Positions 36,311 to 49,600 of a DNA stretch of 64,000 bases are shown one piece after another (position 1 is the stretch's first letter; each line of letters begins with the position of its first letter). Origin of the DNA: Acanthornis magna (taxonomy: Eukaryota > Chordata > Aves > Passeriformes > Acanthizidae); NCBI GenBank assembly GCA_036785705.1, contig JAWUZG010000032.1:17975501-18039500 (forward strand), given 5' to 3'. The notes under the pieces are model-generated. The model was not told where the DNA came from. It did no database searches and saw nothing but the letters and a program-made list of their open reading frames with translations. A program made the translations under genes and the position numbers.

Positions 36311-37904
36311 ATGGTTTATACCAATCCTTCTAAGGAAAACTTACTGAAATGTGAGGAATATTTGGGTTTTTACTGAGAAGATTTCATATTTATCACTCCA
36401 ATCAAGATAGTATCAATCAAATAAGATTATATTCCTTGAGCATGATACAGAAAATTGTTGATATTTGGTCGGAGAAGGTTTTTAACCTGAAAATCTTGAT
36501 TGTCTACTACAGGGTGATAGATGAAACATAGAATCCTTGTGAGTCCTGATTTACTGGCACTAAAATTACCATAAAATTAAAACAGCACAAAACTAAAGAA
36601 ATAATTTTATTCTTTGTAATTTTTAAGAACTTTAGGCAGATTTCCCAGCATAACTGAAAATCATTATATTTGTTTTCAGTTGCCCTGTAGAGTTAACTTG
36701 TAGCCTCAACACAATATCAAGGTATAGAGGATCATAATTTGGCAAATGCACTTCAAATCCTACTGGATCTGGGTGCAGCAGAGCCTTCTCAGTTGAATGC
36801 TATTTAACTGAGTTTCTGATCAGGTTTCTTGAAGAGAATTATTCTATAACATGTCACTATTCATCTGCAAAGGTTTTGAATACCCATGTGTAATGATGGC
36901 TACAGAATGACAGAAGTGCAGATGCTATTTTAACTTAATCTACCCAAGAGAAAAGCGTAGAGGCATATCTTGATAATATAAGAATAAACTTTATTGCAAC
37001 ATGAAATCTGCATATTCAACTCATAAATAGTGCAATGAAACTGGTACCTAATACAAGATAGCAAGATGTAGCTATATTCAGGCCTACTGGAAGTATTATC
37101 AATAGATAAAAGTCACCATTTCTTCTGTCGTGTTCAGCTCCTAAGAGTGATCTTACATGGTTTTATCACTATTGACTAGAAAGCTAATACTTTTTTTAAT
37201 AACTATTCAAAGCTATTTCTAACTAAAGAATAAACATTTCCTATCTGAAGAAAAGAAGGATATTGCTTTCTCTCTTTCAGGATATTCCTGCAGTCAGTTC
37301 CTGCAGTTAGGCAAATTGTAATGTTTTTGAAACTCAACACATTGTAGATATCTATCACTTTTGATGAAGATTCTGACGAAAAGTCTTCTGAGAGACAATA
37401 GGGACTGAAAGCAAGCTATTTCAGTTTTGGAAATGTCATGCTTAAATACTGTTTTAAAGTCAAATATATATAATATATGTCATACACTTCCTGTAAGATT
37501 GCACACTCATTCTCTAAGATTATTCATCTGTTCATAAGATCAGTTTGAAAAAGCTTTGGAAAAGCTGAACTTTCAGTATTATGGTAAAAAACCCACAGCA
37601 GAATGCTGCAAATATCCACACATACACAAGAGGATGACTTGACAAGACTTCTAATTTTTGTTTCAATCACTGTACAAATGAATTTTCCTGGTTAATATCT
37701 AGTCATTGGGAATGGAAACAAATAGCCATTCTGGTCAACCACAGGAAGACCATTCTCAAGCTACATTTCATTAATAAGGCACACAATTCCTCTCAGACAC
37801 ATATAAATCTAAATAAATATACTGTATCCTGTGTTTGCTTGTCTGAAATAAACATATCAGAAGGCCACATTAAATATCTTAAATGATGACAATCTTATCA
37901 ATTC
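36311..37904. other. Non-coding DNA, nothing recognised
   Basis: AT-rich, short frames only. It includes TA-rich sequence near 37463-37480. Confidence 0.5.
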
Positions 37905-38100
37905 CTTTGGCCAGTTTGTTTTATAATTTCTTAATCTTATCAGCTAAAGATTCCCTTAAATCAAGCTGAAATTTTCTGGTTAGAGAGAATGCTCATTGCT
38001 TCTTATTCTGCCCTTGTTGGCTAATGAGAATAATTGGTCCCCATCCTCTTATAACATTCCTTTATGTATTTGTAGGCAGTTATCATGGCTCCCCAGTGGT
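37905..38100 (-). mobile_element. Ancient CR1 3' UTR remnant
   Basis: The plus strand reads as reverse-complemented old CR1: AGCTAAAGATTCCCTTAAATCAAGC, CTCATTGCTTCTTATTCTGCCC, GGCTAATGAGAATAATTGGTCCCC, ATAACATTCCTTTATGTATTTG and GCAGTTATCATGGCTCCCC. Order and spacing fit the amniote CR1 consensus. Divergence resembles that of the 4303-5200 copy. Sequence from about 37690 may belong to it as well. Confidence 0.75.
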
Positions 38101-39091
38101 CATTATGTTTAGGTATTGAACATCTGCTCAAGAGTTTATTGATGCTGTAGATAGTCCCATATCTGCTGGGAGTAATAATGCATTGCACTGTGTGGCCATT
38201 CCGGGAGCCCTACCTGCGGGAAGGTCACTCAGTAGCAAATCTGAAACACCTACAAAATGCAAAGTCCTTACCATGAACACAAAGAAGGTATATATTTCTT
38301 CACATATTGGTGGAAAACCAAGAGAAAAGATTTGTTAAAACCACATATAATTGTGACAATTTTTTTTTTAAAGAGGCAAGGATTTTATCTATATTTGATC
38401 ATGATGTTTTCATGGTGCCTCAAAACATCAGATAAAGATTTTATTTATTCTCAGACATTTTGTACTGAATTCCTGTGAGGTCTTGACATTTCTATAATAC
38501 CTTCCATGCTTGAGAAGAAAATATTGCAAGCCTGACAGGTGTTGACAAGCAAAACATTCATTAGTGAAGCATAGTATTAATTATAAAGTTTGTGTCCTTT
38601 GTTTTGATCCCTATTTTGTCTCAGAGTAACTTTTAGGTAAGAAACACTTGATTTTAAAGTCTACAGTAGAGAAGGGAGGAAATTTTGGACAAGTTTATCA
38701 AAAAATAGAAGGTGACTGCAAGCTAAGAGTACATCCTGATCTACAGATTATTTCTTTTATTTATTAAATAATGCCAGCTACAAACACACATTTAAATCCT
38801 CCACCAGCAGGAAATAATTAGGTTAACCCCATAAAAAAGATATGTAGTAACTCAGTCAGTGGGAATTTTTAAGTGGGATGACAGGGAATGAGACCAAAAG
38901 GAAATAGGCCTTTGTGTTTCCTGAAGTTTAAGTGAAAGACACAATCACACAGATGCAAATAATACCACACTTATAGAGGTTTATATCATCTGTTATAGTA
39001 ATCACTGTATCTCTCAGAATGTAATGATATTTCAGCCACTCTGCCCTTCCTTTTTTTAAACTCATTTTCCTCAGTCCTTAACAACATTCTG
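38101..39091. other. Non-coding DNA, nothing recognised
   Basis: No recognised gene or repeat. Ends at the GGAA microsatellite. Confidence 0.5.
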
Positions 39092-39170
39092 GGAAGGAAG
39101 GAAGGAAGGAAGGAAGGAAGGAAGGAAGGAAGGAAGGAAGGAAGGAAGGAAGGAAGGAAGGAAGGAAGGT
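39092..39170. repeat. (GGAA)n microsatellite
   Basis: About 19 tandem, uninterrupted GGAA units ending in GGTAGGT. Each unit contains the core of an ETS-family binding site. A pure array of this length is expected to vary in length between individuals. Confidence 0.98.
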
Positions 39171-40611
39171 AGGTATTTGATTATTTGAGTGTCTGCTATT
39201 TTTAACCAGGAATATTTTTTAAATTAATTATCTGTTTTACCTTATTATACAACCCCAAAAATGTGTGGCCATGTACTGTGATAAAGATGTGACTCAGAAT
39301 GCTGAATACTGCTGTACTGTGGTTATGTACTGAGGGAGCAGTGCGGTGGTGTCTTACTTTATGCAAAAACTGCTGGCAGATTAGTAGCCAAAATGCTGAG
39401 AGCCTTCCAATTTGAAGGCGTGGGGTGGGCCAACTGGCACAGTATTTATGAAAGGGACACTCAAACTATGCACATTGCTAAGCTGCCACTGTGAATGAGA
39501 AAAAGAAAGACAAGCAAAGTGTTATTGAAGCAAAGCCTAGAAAAAGAGCATCAAAGAGATTGGAACAATGAAGGGCTGCTTTCAGAATGGGATCATGAAA
39601 GCCTGAAGCCCTGTGGCAAGGCTGGCAGGTGGACACATGCTGCTGCAGATCACAGCAGCAGGAGAAGCCATCAGGAGTTGGCAAGGTTGTTAGAATCCAG
39701 TTGGGGTAGATTAGAAGCCCTGCAGAGAAAGGATTAGCAGTTATGAGCATAGTTTAGACAGCAGGAAGGTGAAATGGAAATCCACAGTCACATCTACCTT
39801 TGTGCTTTTTTCCTCCTTGTTGTCAGTGAAAAAGACCATCATGAAATGAAATGCTTTCGAGTTTCATTTGGATATGTCAGTCTCGAATGTAGTTCCTACT
39901 CTATTCTATTCCCATCTCAGGGGACTGAGAGCATTGTGGCTGTAGTGAGTAAGGAGGGAAAAGTCCAGGTACCTATCTTCCACTAGCTCTGGTGTCTCAT
40001 TTGTGTTCAAGACAAATATTGGAGTCATTGAGGCCATTTAGGTTTCTATGGAAATAATATAAACAGAAAACCATATGCATGTAGAAGTAAGTGCCCTGCA
40101 TGTTGTTTTGACTAGTTTCTCATAGATATACTAGAAATCCAGCAAGTATGACTAGAGATCTAGGGTGTGATGAGAATTCACAATGGATTGCATCACAGTC
40201 CCATGCTCATGTTTTGCTGTGGACTCTCTAACACTCAAAGCTTAAGTCTGCTTGATGACTTAAGGTACAGGAAATTTCCTCTTTTCTGCAGTTTGGCTAA
40301 CCTTCTGCTGTGGTTTCAAATTTGAGGGCCAGGCAGGTCCTCTGCACTGCTACCTCACCAAAGAATCTGATCTCTTTCAGAGTGAAGCTGAAGTTTGCAG
40401 GATAATCCTTCTCCCTTTCTGTTTGGTCTTTATTGTCCCCATATGGAAATGGAGAGAATAACTGGAAGAAAATACCTCTAATGAAAAAGCTCTCCTCCCG
40501 TGCTTTGGGGCAGAAAGTGGGAATGTGAGAAAACAGGACCTTCCATCTTGTATGATGTGATCTCAGCAATCCTGTTTAAATTCTAAGGCAAAGCACTCAC
40601 TTCAGTGCATA
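39171..40611. other. Non-coding DNA, nothing recognised
   Basis: Slightly less AT-rich around 39400-39750, with opposing frames of 80-90 codons (39478-39750 minus, 39495-39737 plus) that have no recognisable domain. Treated as chance frames. Confidence 0.45.
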
Positions 40612-40709
40612 TAAAGAAAAGAAGAAAAGAAGAAAAGAAGAAAAGAAAAAAGAAAAAAGAAAAAAGAAAAAAGAAAAAAGAAAAAAGAAAAAAGAGAAAA
40701 AAGAAGAAA
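40612..40709. repeat. A-rich microsatellite, (AAAAGAAG)n into (AAAAAAG)n
   Basis: The unit changes along the array, from GAAGAAAA in the first 35 bp to an AAAAAAG heptamer in the rest. It is followed by an AT-rich stretch with overlapping ATTTATA motifs to about 40800. Confidence 0.95.
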
Positions 40710-42789
40710 ATTATACATATATTTATAATATATATAAATATTTATATTTATATTATTATAAATGAATGAATAAATCAGCTGTATTTATTTATTTATTGAT
40801 TGATTTTTTTATTTAACTAACAAGTCTTACCTAGATGAATGAGCGCAGATTGTTACACGATAGATTGTATCAAGCCAATAACAATAGCATTTATACTGAT
40901 TTTATTTCATGAGGTATATGGACTAGCTTTTGCTTATGACTCAGTTCATATTGTAACAGGTCAGCTCTGAAGTAAATGAATGTAAGTCCCTGTGTGTTCA
41001 GAGAAGTATCCATTTTACTGCTCACCTTTTCATTTGCTCTGAACAGTGATTGAGAACTTTTATAACTATATATAAACACAGTTGATATGGACTTTTAGGT
41101 TGGATTTTTTCATTAGAGTTGAGCTATGTTAGTGAACTCTTGCATCTGGCAAACCTAAAATTACCTAGGCATGCTTTCCCACATTTTTCTACTTGCAAGT
41201 AGACCGTAAGTTATTCTAAAGGATTCAGGTGAGTTCCTGCAAATGTCACTATGTATTCTGATATTTTTCAACCTTTTTTTGTGACCGAATCTCATCCTTC
41301 CATAAAATTACTGATTTCATATTCTGATGTGAGTGGAGATGATTGCTGAGAATTTTTTTGTTTGTTTATAGTCGCTCTTAGTGACATATTTCACCCTCAC
41401 TAAACTAGAACTTGTCCGTATCTTCTTTCCTGTGTTACTATAAACAATATAATCATTTTACATGGAATCTAAAAGGCAGCTTCAATGTGGGTATCTTGAG
41501 GTTTTTATGCTCATGCCATCATATTAGGATTATTTTCTACACATTTTTGTAACTGCAAAGACTTTTCTTTTATACTATTCCAATTAAGTAATACTGCTAA
41601 AGCTCACTGATTTCATACTGGATAACTTTCATACCTTTTATACCTTATAATTTTTGGATTGGATACATTTTATACCCTCTTTTTCCCTACCAACTCAATT
41701 TCCTCATTCACATGTATTCAAAATAATGCTGCAGATCTATTTTTCCATTCCCTCTTTTTCATATTCTTTATAACCCCCCTTTTTTCTGCATCATGCTCTG
41801 TAAAAACCTCTTCAGCTTTGTTTTTAGGAATGTCCTGCCTCCACCTTTCATCTGTTATTTGCCACTGAGAAATTGAAATTTACCTTGAATCCACAATGCT
41901 GTGCCCAGCCCCAGCTGTTAGATATTTAAAGCAAACACAATGACACTTACTTCCTGGTTTTCAGGCCTGTCAGGGAAGGGATTCTCACTAAACTTCTGCC
42001 AAACTACGTCACTACCATTTTTTAGCTTTCTAAGAATTTTTGCTTTATTGTATATCAACAAGAGACTTAGCAGTAATAAGCCACTAACAAGAAACTGGTG
42101 ACAAGTGTTGTCCCTTGGTTTAGCTGTAATTCCCCTCTGTTTGTATCTGCTCTTTTTTGTCTTATGGTTAAATAATGACTTTTTACTTTGGGACTTTTTT
42201 TATTTCAGCACCTTACACATGAGGGCATGGGAAATTATTAAGGCTCCTAATTGCTAACTGCAATTCTGATAATTAGGATCAGTGAGTATTTACAAGAATA
42301 TGATGGTATCCTGTTTTATTTATCAAACTCTACCATCATTTGATGAGATTACATAGAGATTTAACAGCTTTAGCACATTTCACTTTCTTACACCAAAGAA
42401 GAAGGAACTACAAATGGGAGGAGAATGATGAACTCAGTTTAGATTTAATTAGAAACTGAAGTTAAAAGCCAAGAGCCAGGCAGGAGTAAGCTGCCAGTGA
42501 AGGTTGAGGCTGCTTTAAACCTGATAAGGAAGAAAGTGTGGGGTTTTAAATTGAGATTGCTGGTAGGGTGGCTGTGGGTTTCTGTAGTGACAAACTGTAC
42601 TTACAGATTCCAGGAGCCCCTGATGAAAAGCTGTTCTCATTCCCTAATGCTTTATGGGAACACTGCAGCCTCTTGGAATATTTTTCAAGCAAAAAGACAA
42701 CATCATGACAACACTGGAAAAAGAAGGGCAAAAAAATTTCTTTCTGGTAGGGAAATAAAGACATCTTAAGCTCAACTTCAAAAGCTCTC
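40710..42789. other. AT-rich non-coding DNA, nothing assigned
   Basis: The first 90 bp are TA and TTTA-rich low complexity. The remainder contains only short frames. Confidence 0.5.
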
Positions 42790-43680
42790 TACAGCAAACA
42801 GTAGCTGCGGAGATACCGTTTCATCTTTACCTCTGGGATATTATTAAGCCTTTCTAGTAGCTTTAACTGCAGGAGAAGGGATTACAGAAGTTGCTGCTGT
42901 GTAGCTGCCTGACATACAAATATCTGGAAAAGCGCGGATCACGTTTTTGTACAAGGGCCACTTATTAGACAGCACTGAAAGCTTAACCTAGAATGAATAG
43001 CACACCACACTGCTAGCTGCACACAAACAAAAAACACGCAAGACCCTCATGATTCATGCTGGCCTTTTAAGTGCTTTGGGTGAATATTCAGGCTCCCGGC
43101 GTCCCTTTTGTCATGACTGTGTATACAGAGATTGGTGCTAATTGAGGCTGTGCTGTTTTGGTACAGAGAACCGTGCCATGCCATTCACCCTGTTTCAGTT
43201 CAGGCTGTGTCAGCATTTCCATGACAATCCTTACTTTCAAGGGTTTACAGCTTAATCGGAGCAAAACCTGCAATTGGCTGAAATGACACACACTGTTCCC
43301 ATGTTAAAGGCTTCGTGCACAGGAGCCAGAAACACAGAAAAAGAAATTATTTCAGGTGCTTCTATTTACTGCGAGCTGCTGCTTTGGCCTGATAATGGCT
43401 TTGTATTCCAAAACAGAATGTGTAGGGTCAAGGTCCTTATTGCGAGTTACTTGTTACATTTGAAATGGGGAAAAAACAAAAGAACTGTATGGCTTTTTCA
43501 GTGCTTTTCAGCAAATCACTGCGGATTTTGCAAGATTAGCTTGGTGAATCGGGGATTGGAAAATAAGTTGGTAAGTGGCAGGAGTCAGTTTGGAAACAGA
43601 TGTGCTCAAAACAAGTCCAGTTTCACTTTGTTATTCCTAAGAGACTGTATTAAACTGAACAGCCATGCTTACTAGGCATC
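42790..43680. other. CpG-retaining block, candidate conserved non-coding element(s)
   Basis: Compared with its surroundings this block keeps many CpG dinucleotides, for example AAAAGCGCGGATCACG (42929-42944), CCCGGCGTCCC (43096-43106), AATCGGAGC, TTCGTGCAC and TTACTGCGAG. It has mixed, non-repetitive composition and an unusually long open frame (133 codons, 43274-43675, plus). The frame has no recognisable domain. A GTAAGT donor match sits inside it at 43571-43576. Retained CpGs in AT-rich DNA often mark conserved enhancers, but only alignment could show it. It could also be an unrecognised old repeat. Confidence 0.25.
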
Positions 43681-46600
43681 CATAGAAATAAGTCTCTGCC
43701 AGTGAGTAGCCTATGACATCCTTAGCATCTGCTACCCCCTGTCAAGTCTCAGGAACCTGCACTGAAAGAGAGATTTTGTTTTTTAAAGATTAGCATGAAA
43801 GAGGAAAGTCACCTCCTCTAAATACCAATAAGAAGGAGTGTGATGCTATAAAACAGGAAAGCTGTCATGGTCAGAGGACAGTCACTGCCATAAATAGTCC
43901 TTAGGGCAGCAGTAGCAAGTGGTTCCTGGCCAAAGGTGAGGAAGAGCGGGGTGCTCCAGTGTGACCTGTGTAAAATCAGGCAGGTGAATAATTGTTTTGA
44001 GGTTTGGATATAAGCTTGGTATTTTTCCATATCCCTAAGTCAAGGGCTGATGGCGTCATTTTTATTCTCAGGGAGCTGATCTCTGCCACTTGCAATGCTT
44101 ATAAACAGAACTGTTGTTATGAACTTGAGGGAATCGAACTTTTCTTTCATCCCACATGCAGTCTGTATGTTGAGGGCTTATATGGCCATTGAATCCCAGC
44201 TATTTAATTCTATGATTAAAGTAAGGACATTACTTGGTCTGCACTTAGATCTTCACTTAATCTTGCAGGAGTCACACGATTCACACAATATCTTTTTCAC
44301 TTTTCATTTGCAAAAATTGTGTGAGTCCAGACACACTCGGAGTCAGTTCATAAGAGACTCGAATACCTCATGTAAATATCAACCTTCAGAGAATGATTTT
44401 AATTATAATTCAAGTTATTTTTATCATTCCAAATAATGACACATAACAATGAATGCTGTGAATCCATCTCTTCTAGGTGACTATAAAATCTACTTCATCC
44501 TTCAATTTTTTTCCACGTGTGAGCAACACAAAACTATACATTTTAGAAGAAATAATTGATGAAAATACAGCTCATATTTAGATTTTGAAAAGCAAATCAG
44601 ATTAAGCGAGAAAGATTGACACTTAATTATCTGAAAAAAGCGTAAGTAACCTGGAAATTGAATTCCTGAATGAACTAGCAGTTAGAATTGAAACAGCTTC
44701 TATAAATAGCTATTTGCAAAACAGGTCCAAACTTCCACTTTGAAGAATTACTTATTGGCTTCAGTATGTTCCCTCAAATGCAACTTTAAATAACAGAGCA
44801 CTTTGATTAATAATATATAAGAAGTAGAAATTAATAAACAATCTTAGATGAAGAACCAGAAAAAATATTCTACGATGCATTAAGCTGCTTCTTTCATGTG
44901 ACAATGAAATAAATGTGAAATCAAATAAAAGATAAGGAAGAGAATATTGCTCTTGCAATATTGTTCTTTAAATACTGTCTTTTTGCTTGTCTTAACTTGC
45001 TCATGCTGCGTAAAAATTAAATGATTGACATGATGTCATCAGACCAAGTGGAATTTGAAATGTTGACCTGCTATGACACTACCATTTTTCCACATATTTA
45101 TCATTGAATTCTCTGTTTCTTTTTTGGTAGATACAACAGTGCATATTCCTAGGGTTTAGTACTATCAGAATATTACAAGCTAAAAAAATCTTTGATAGTT
45201 GTAAAAGTGAGAAAATTGACAACATCTCTTAAAATAAACAAAACAAAAATTTAGTTAAAACTATTTAAAATCAAACTAGAGCACTGATGAGACACAGGGA
45301 AGGAATGGCACAGGTGGTAGCACAGTTCTTTGGCATAGCCCCCCTTCTCCATTGGCTCTTGAAAGGCAAGACCATCTCACTTGTGTACAATGTCCATGTA
45401 GGGGTTGTCATAAAAAGAAATTGCATGATCTACCAATTTCAGCAATCTAAAATTCTAGGGGTTTCTGTGCCAAGATCTGCTTGACATTGTACTACATTTT
45501 AGAGAACCAGCAAGGGTCTTGAGGACTATTAATCATCCAGAGATGTCGTAACCAGAAATTTGGATATTATCTTGTGAAACTTGCTTTAACAACCCAAATT
45601 TTCCTTTCTCCTGTGTTCTCTTTCCCTCTTCCCTTTTTATATTCATCCATATATATAATACTGTAACTATGGGATCAAAAGTTTGTATTTGTTCTTTCCA
45701 GGCTGGAATGCCTTCAAAGTAGAGACGTCTTAGTTATTGACTTCATATCAGAGATAACAAAGTAAATCTGAATACTGTTGTTATACAGGATGTCAATCTA
45801 GAAGCTTAATGGTCCCCTCTGATTTTACAATCCTTGAATATGTAAGTAATTGCAATAATAACTTGAAGATCTTACAGCACTTCGAAGAAAAAACGGGGTA
45901 GTTTATATACAAAATGCTTTCAAAGACAAGGAGAAGTCCTTTAGGCCTATAGCCAAGCTAGCACATTGTAGAAAATTCATTTTCATACTCGTGCTTTCAA
46001 CAAGAAATATGTCACTATGTAGAAATTGTATGAAAAGGATAATCATTTCCTTTACAACAATATGTGCTGAAAAGGGAAACTTGTATATACATTTTAGGCA
46101 CAAATATAGCCTTTATTTTTCTCCTGTGAAAAACTTAAATACATTCTAAATTACCTGGTGTAAATGGTGTAGCATGTCATGATAAAAAATACAGCATTTT
46201 TAAATCAATGTGGTATTAGATTTTGTAACAGTTAAAATACTGCTTAAATGAATTTAAGTTTCTGAATTACATATAATAAATTTCAGAGAAAATGCAGAAT
46301 TTATATCAAATTCATATCTTAAGTTGAGCATAAAAACTAAACACTTGCAATTTTTCTCTGATATGAATATAATAGTTTCCACTTTTCTTTTTCAAACTGG
46401 GTAAGCAAGTGGATCAATGAAGTACAAAATAATATATATTTCAATAGTTTGAATTCCTGCTTACATGTACTATTTTGCAAAATCTTGTTTTCTTTAAATT
46501 GTATTTTACTTAGGATTACCTAATCAGTAAAAGTAAACAAAATCTATAATAAAGCCAGCAATGATATACTATATTTCTGATATGAGCCAAACTAAGAATA

Positions 46601-49600
46601 TAAATAGACATAATAAAAATGTAAATTTCTTGATAATTTGCAGTACAGTGTATATTAAGTAAATTACCAGTATTTTCTTCAAAATAACTTTGTATGTAAA
46701 ATTGTTATCTGATTTTTCTTCCTTTAAAGTAATAGTTTCCTTTATTAATAGGAGTTTTAACTTCTTTATCTAGTCAGACATTTCATGTTTTCGAAATTGA
46801 ATGGTACTTGGAATTCCTAAGATTGTTTTTTTTTAATGCAATGTAATTTGTGGATGCTTGAATTAAAGTTTTGTGTTTATTTTAAAACTAGGAAATCCAA
46901 TTTCTACAAGTTATATTGCTAGGAATTCTGTAAAATTATCAAATTAATTATTTATAATTCTTTGTTTTCACATATCTATTTTAGTGTTCTGATAAGGAAA
47001 TTTATATGCAGTTTTAATATTTTAAATTTTAAAGTCTAAAAAGGTTAAAAAATGTAAATAAACAATAAAGAACATATAAACCAATAAAACAGTCCTTATA
47101 ATGTTGAGAAATTCAGTGTAAAATAATATTTATTGTTCAGAATTTGTAACAGAAGAAATCAATATGGAGACTGACATATTTGTTGGATTTTATGTTTGGT
47201 TGGAATCTATAAAGATGGTGTCTGTTTAGTATGCTGCTCTTCAGCCTTTGAATACTGGCCTGCCTGTATATTTTTAAAGAAAAAATACTTACTTCTTAAT
47301 ACCCTATGAGGAAAAATCAGAATGACAAAGCCTCTCTGAAAAGATCTGCAAAAAGCTAGCTGTCTATAGAAAGGAAAGAGTGGGAATGATGTCAGAAAAA
47401 CTCTTAGTGCACTGATAAATTGTTCAAAATCAATTTTAATTTTAGGAACAAATACAGGGATAAAAAAGAAAGTAAAGATTAAATGCAAAGAGAAATCATT
47501 CAGTGAAATGATCTATGCAGCAAAAATTTAAAAGAAACAAATTTTATGAAAGTCACTCTCATAAATTGTAATATATAACCTTCAGTTTACTCATGTACTG
47601 TAATATGAAGATTTTTTTTAATACAATATATTTAAAATTATGGCTCTCTCTGTCAGTGGTGTACTCAAGTAATGGCAGCTGCTTTGCCAACAGCCCTGGT
47701 TATATTACTCCAAGCCAGAGGAACAGACACAATATCTCTTTGGGGCACAAGTGAAAACAAGACTGTCAGCAACATTTCCTATACCTGTTTTAAAAGGTAC
47801 AGCATGTAGTTCTTCCAGCAGAGCTCTGCAGCAATGAATGGCCTTTTAAGCGAGGCAAGAGGCACCATGTTAGGATAATCAAAGCCTTTGAGCAAGAGGT
47901 AGAAGCAGTGGGAAGAAGATGGCGCAAAGCTTTAAGCAGCCCTCAGTGATATGCTCTGCCCCCAGGTATCTTCTGTAGCATTTATCAGAAAACTAAAAAG
48001 TTGTTCGGCACTGTCAAACTTGCTGAGGGCGTCAGTAGTGAGGGTGGAACCTGAGTAGCAATGGAAGCACTTTAAAAACATCTGCTTGGGAAGGAAAATA
48101 AGAACATGGCAGAAGTATAAAATGTTAAGGTATGTGAATTAGTGCTAAATATAATCTCCATTTTAAAGACAAGGAGAAAGGCTCAGGATCCACACATATT
48201 GAAAAAATACTAGAGGCATGACTTTGTATAATTAGAAATAGGAAGCGAGGTGAAGAGGGAAAGGAATTTGCCCCCTAAAAGTGAGAAAGTGCCTCTGACA
48301 CAAACTCTGGAGTATGTCATATCTCTAAGCTGGTGCACACAGCTCAGAGATCATACCAAAGACAGAACTGGAGAAACAACTGCCCCAGCCTGGGATAGCC
48401 CTGTGGGCACAATCTGGTCACCAGCACTGCTTACAGCTTCTTTCTGTGCTGAGGAGGTTAGCTTGCAGGCATGGGACATGCAAACGGTGATTTTCAACAG
48501 GGACTCTGAAGCATCTGTGAAAGAATTTGAAGCTGAATATAATCTATTATTATGATTATGTTTAATTTTTCATAGCTATTTCCATCCTTCTATTCTCTAC
48601 TCAAGGTGGGTCTGTGTGAACCTGACAACTGTTCCTCAGTCATCCCTGGAAGTAGTGCGTAAGTCCAGGTAAAATAATGTGAACACACCTTCTCTGAGAA
48701 AACCTCTATTTCAAGAAAGAGTTAGGGGACCCAAGGCACACAGGAGCTATAATTTCTCTTGGGAGAAACACTGTAGTGCTTAGAGCCACAGTCTTAGAAT
48801 TCCTGTCTGACAAACATCAGTAATTTCAACACCTACAGGGAGAGTAGCATGAATCCAGACAAGCCTTGAAGCCTCTCCTGATTTCCTCTGGCAGATCATG
48901 TCAGCTTTATCAACCAAATGGAATTTTTCCAGATGGTAGACTGAAACATGCATTTTCCCAAGGATCATGTCTTCCTTTCTACAGCACTGGTGAGCACAAG
49001 CCTCTCTTCCCAGGCTACAATAGTGACTCCCGGGTGCTCTAGGAGTAGATGGCTTTGTAACAGTGTTACATGAGAACACATTTTGTACCACAGAAAGGTT
49101 GTGAATAATTGCCTGCAAAGGAGATGTATTGCCTTTTCATGTGTGGGAGTATCACATAAGGGAGCTCTGACAGTATGGAGACTGAGTGCTGGTTTATCAC
49201 AGCGCTATAATTATTTAAACTCAAACAATGCAGTGATGCAGGAAAAAAGGGTGAATTAGTAAACAAGGAGCTTTATGAACACAGTAGAAGTACAGTATCT
49301 GTACAGTACAGTGCAGTGGTATACATGCCATGTGCCTTTCAAAAAAATCAATAAAAATGAGGCCTTTTAATATTTTTGAATAAGTGGAATACATGCACAA
49401 GTACATTATAGTTGTCAACAAACAGAAAACGATCTCCTTCCTGAAGTAGCAATCCTTCATGATATTGACAGTGAGCCTCATTTGGAAAAGGTAGTGAGAA
49501 GGATTCTGACAAATCTCAGATGAAATATCAAAGATTCTGAAGAGTATAAACTCACTTTGACACAAAATGTATACAACTTTGCAAGTGCCAAAATGAGAAA

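Noticed and set aside
39092..40709. Regular arrays as possible CRISPR or satellite DNA
   Set aside because: Units of 4-8 bp without spacers are microsatellites.
43274..43675. 133-codon open frame as a protein-coding gene
   Set aside because: No recognisable domain or signal peptide, and no convincing splice or promoter context. Kept only as part of a candidate conserved block.
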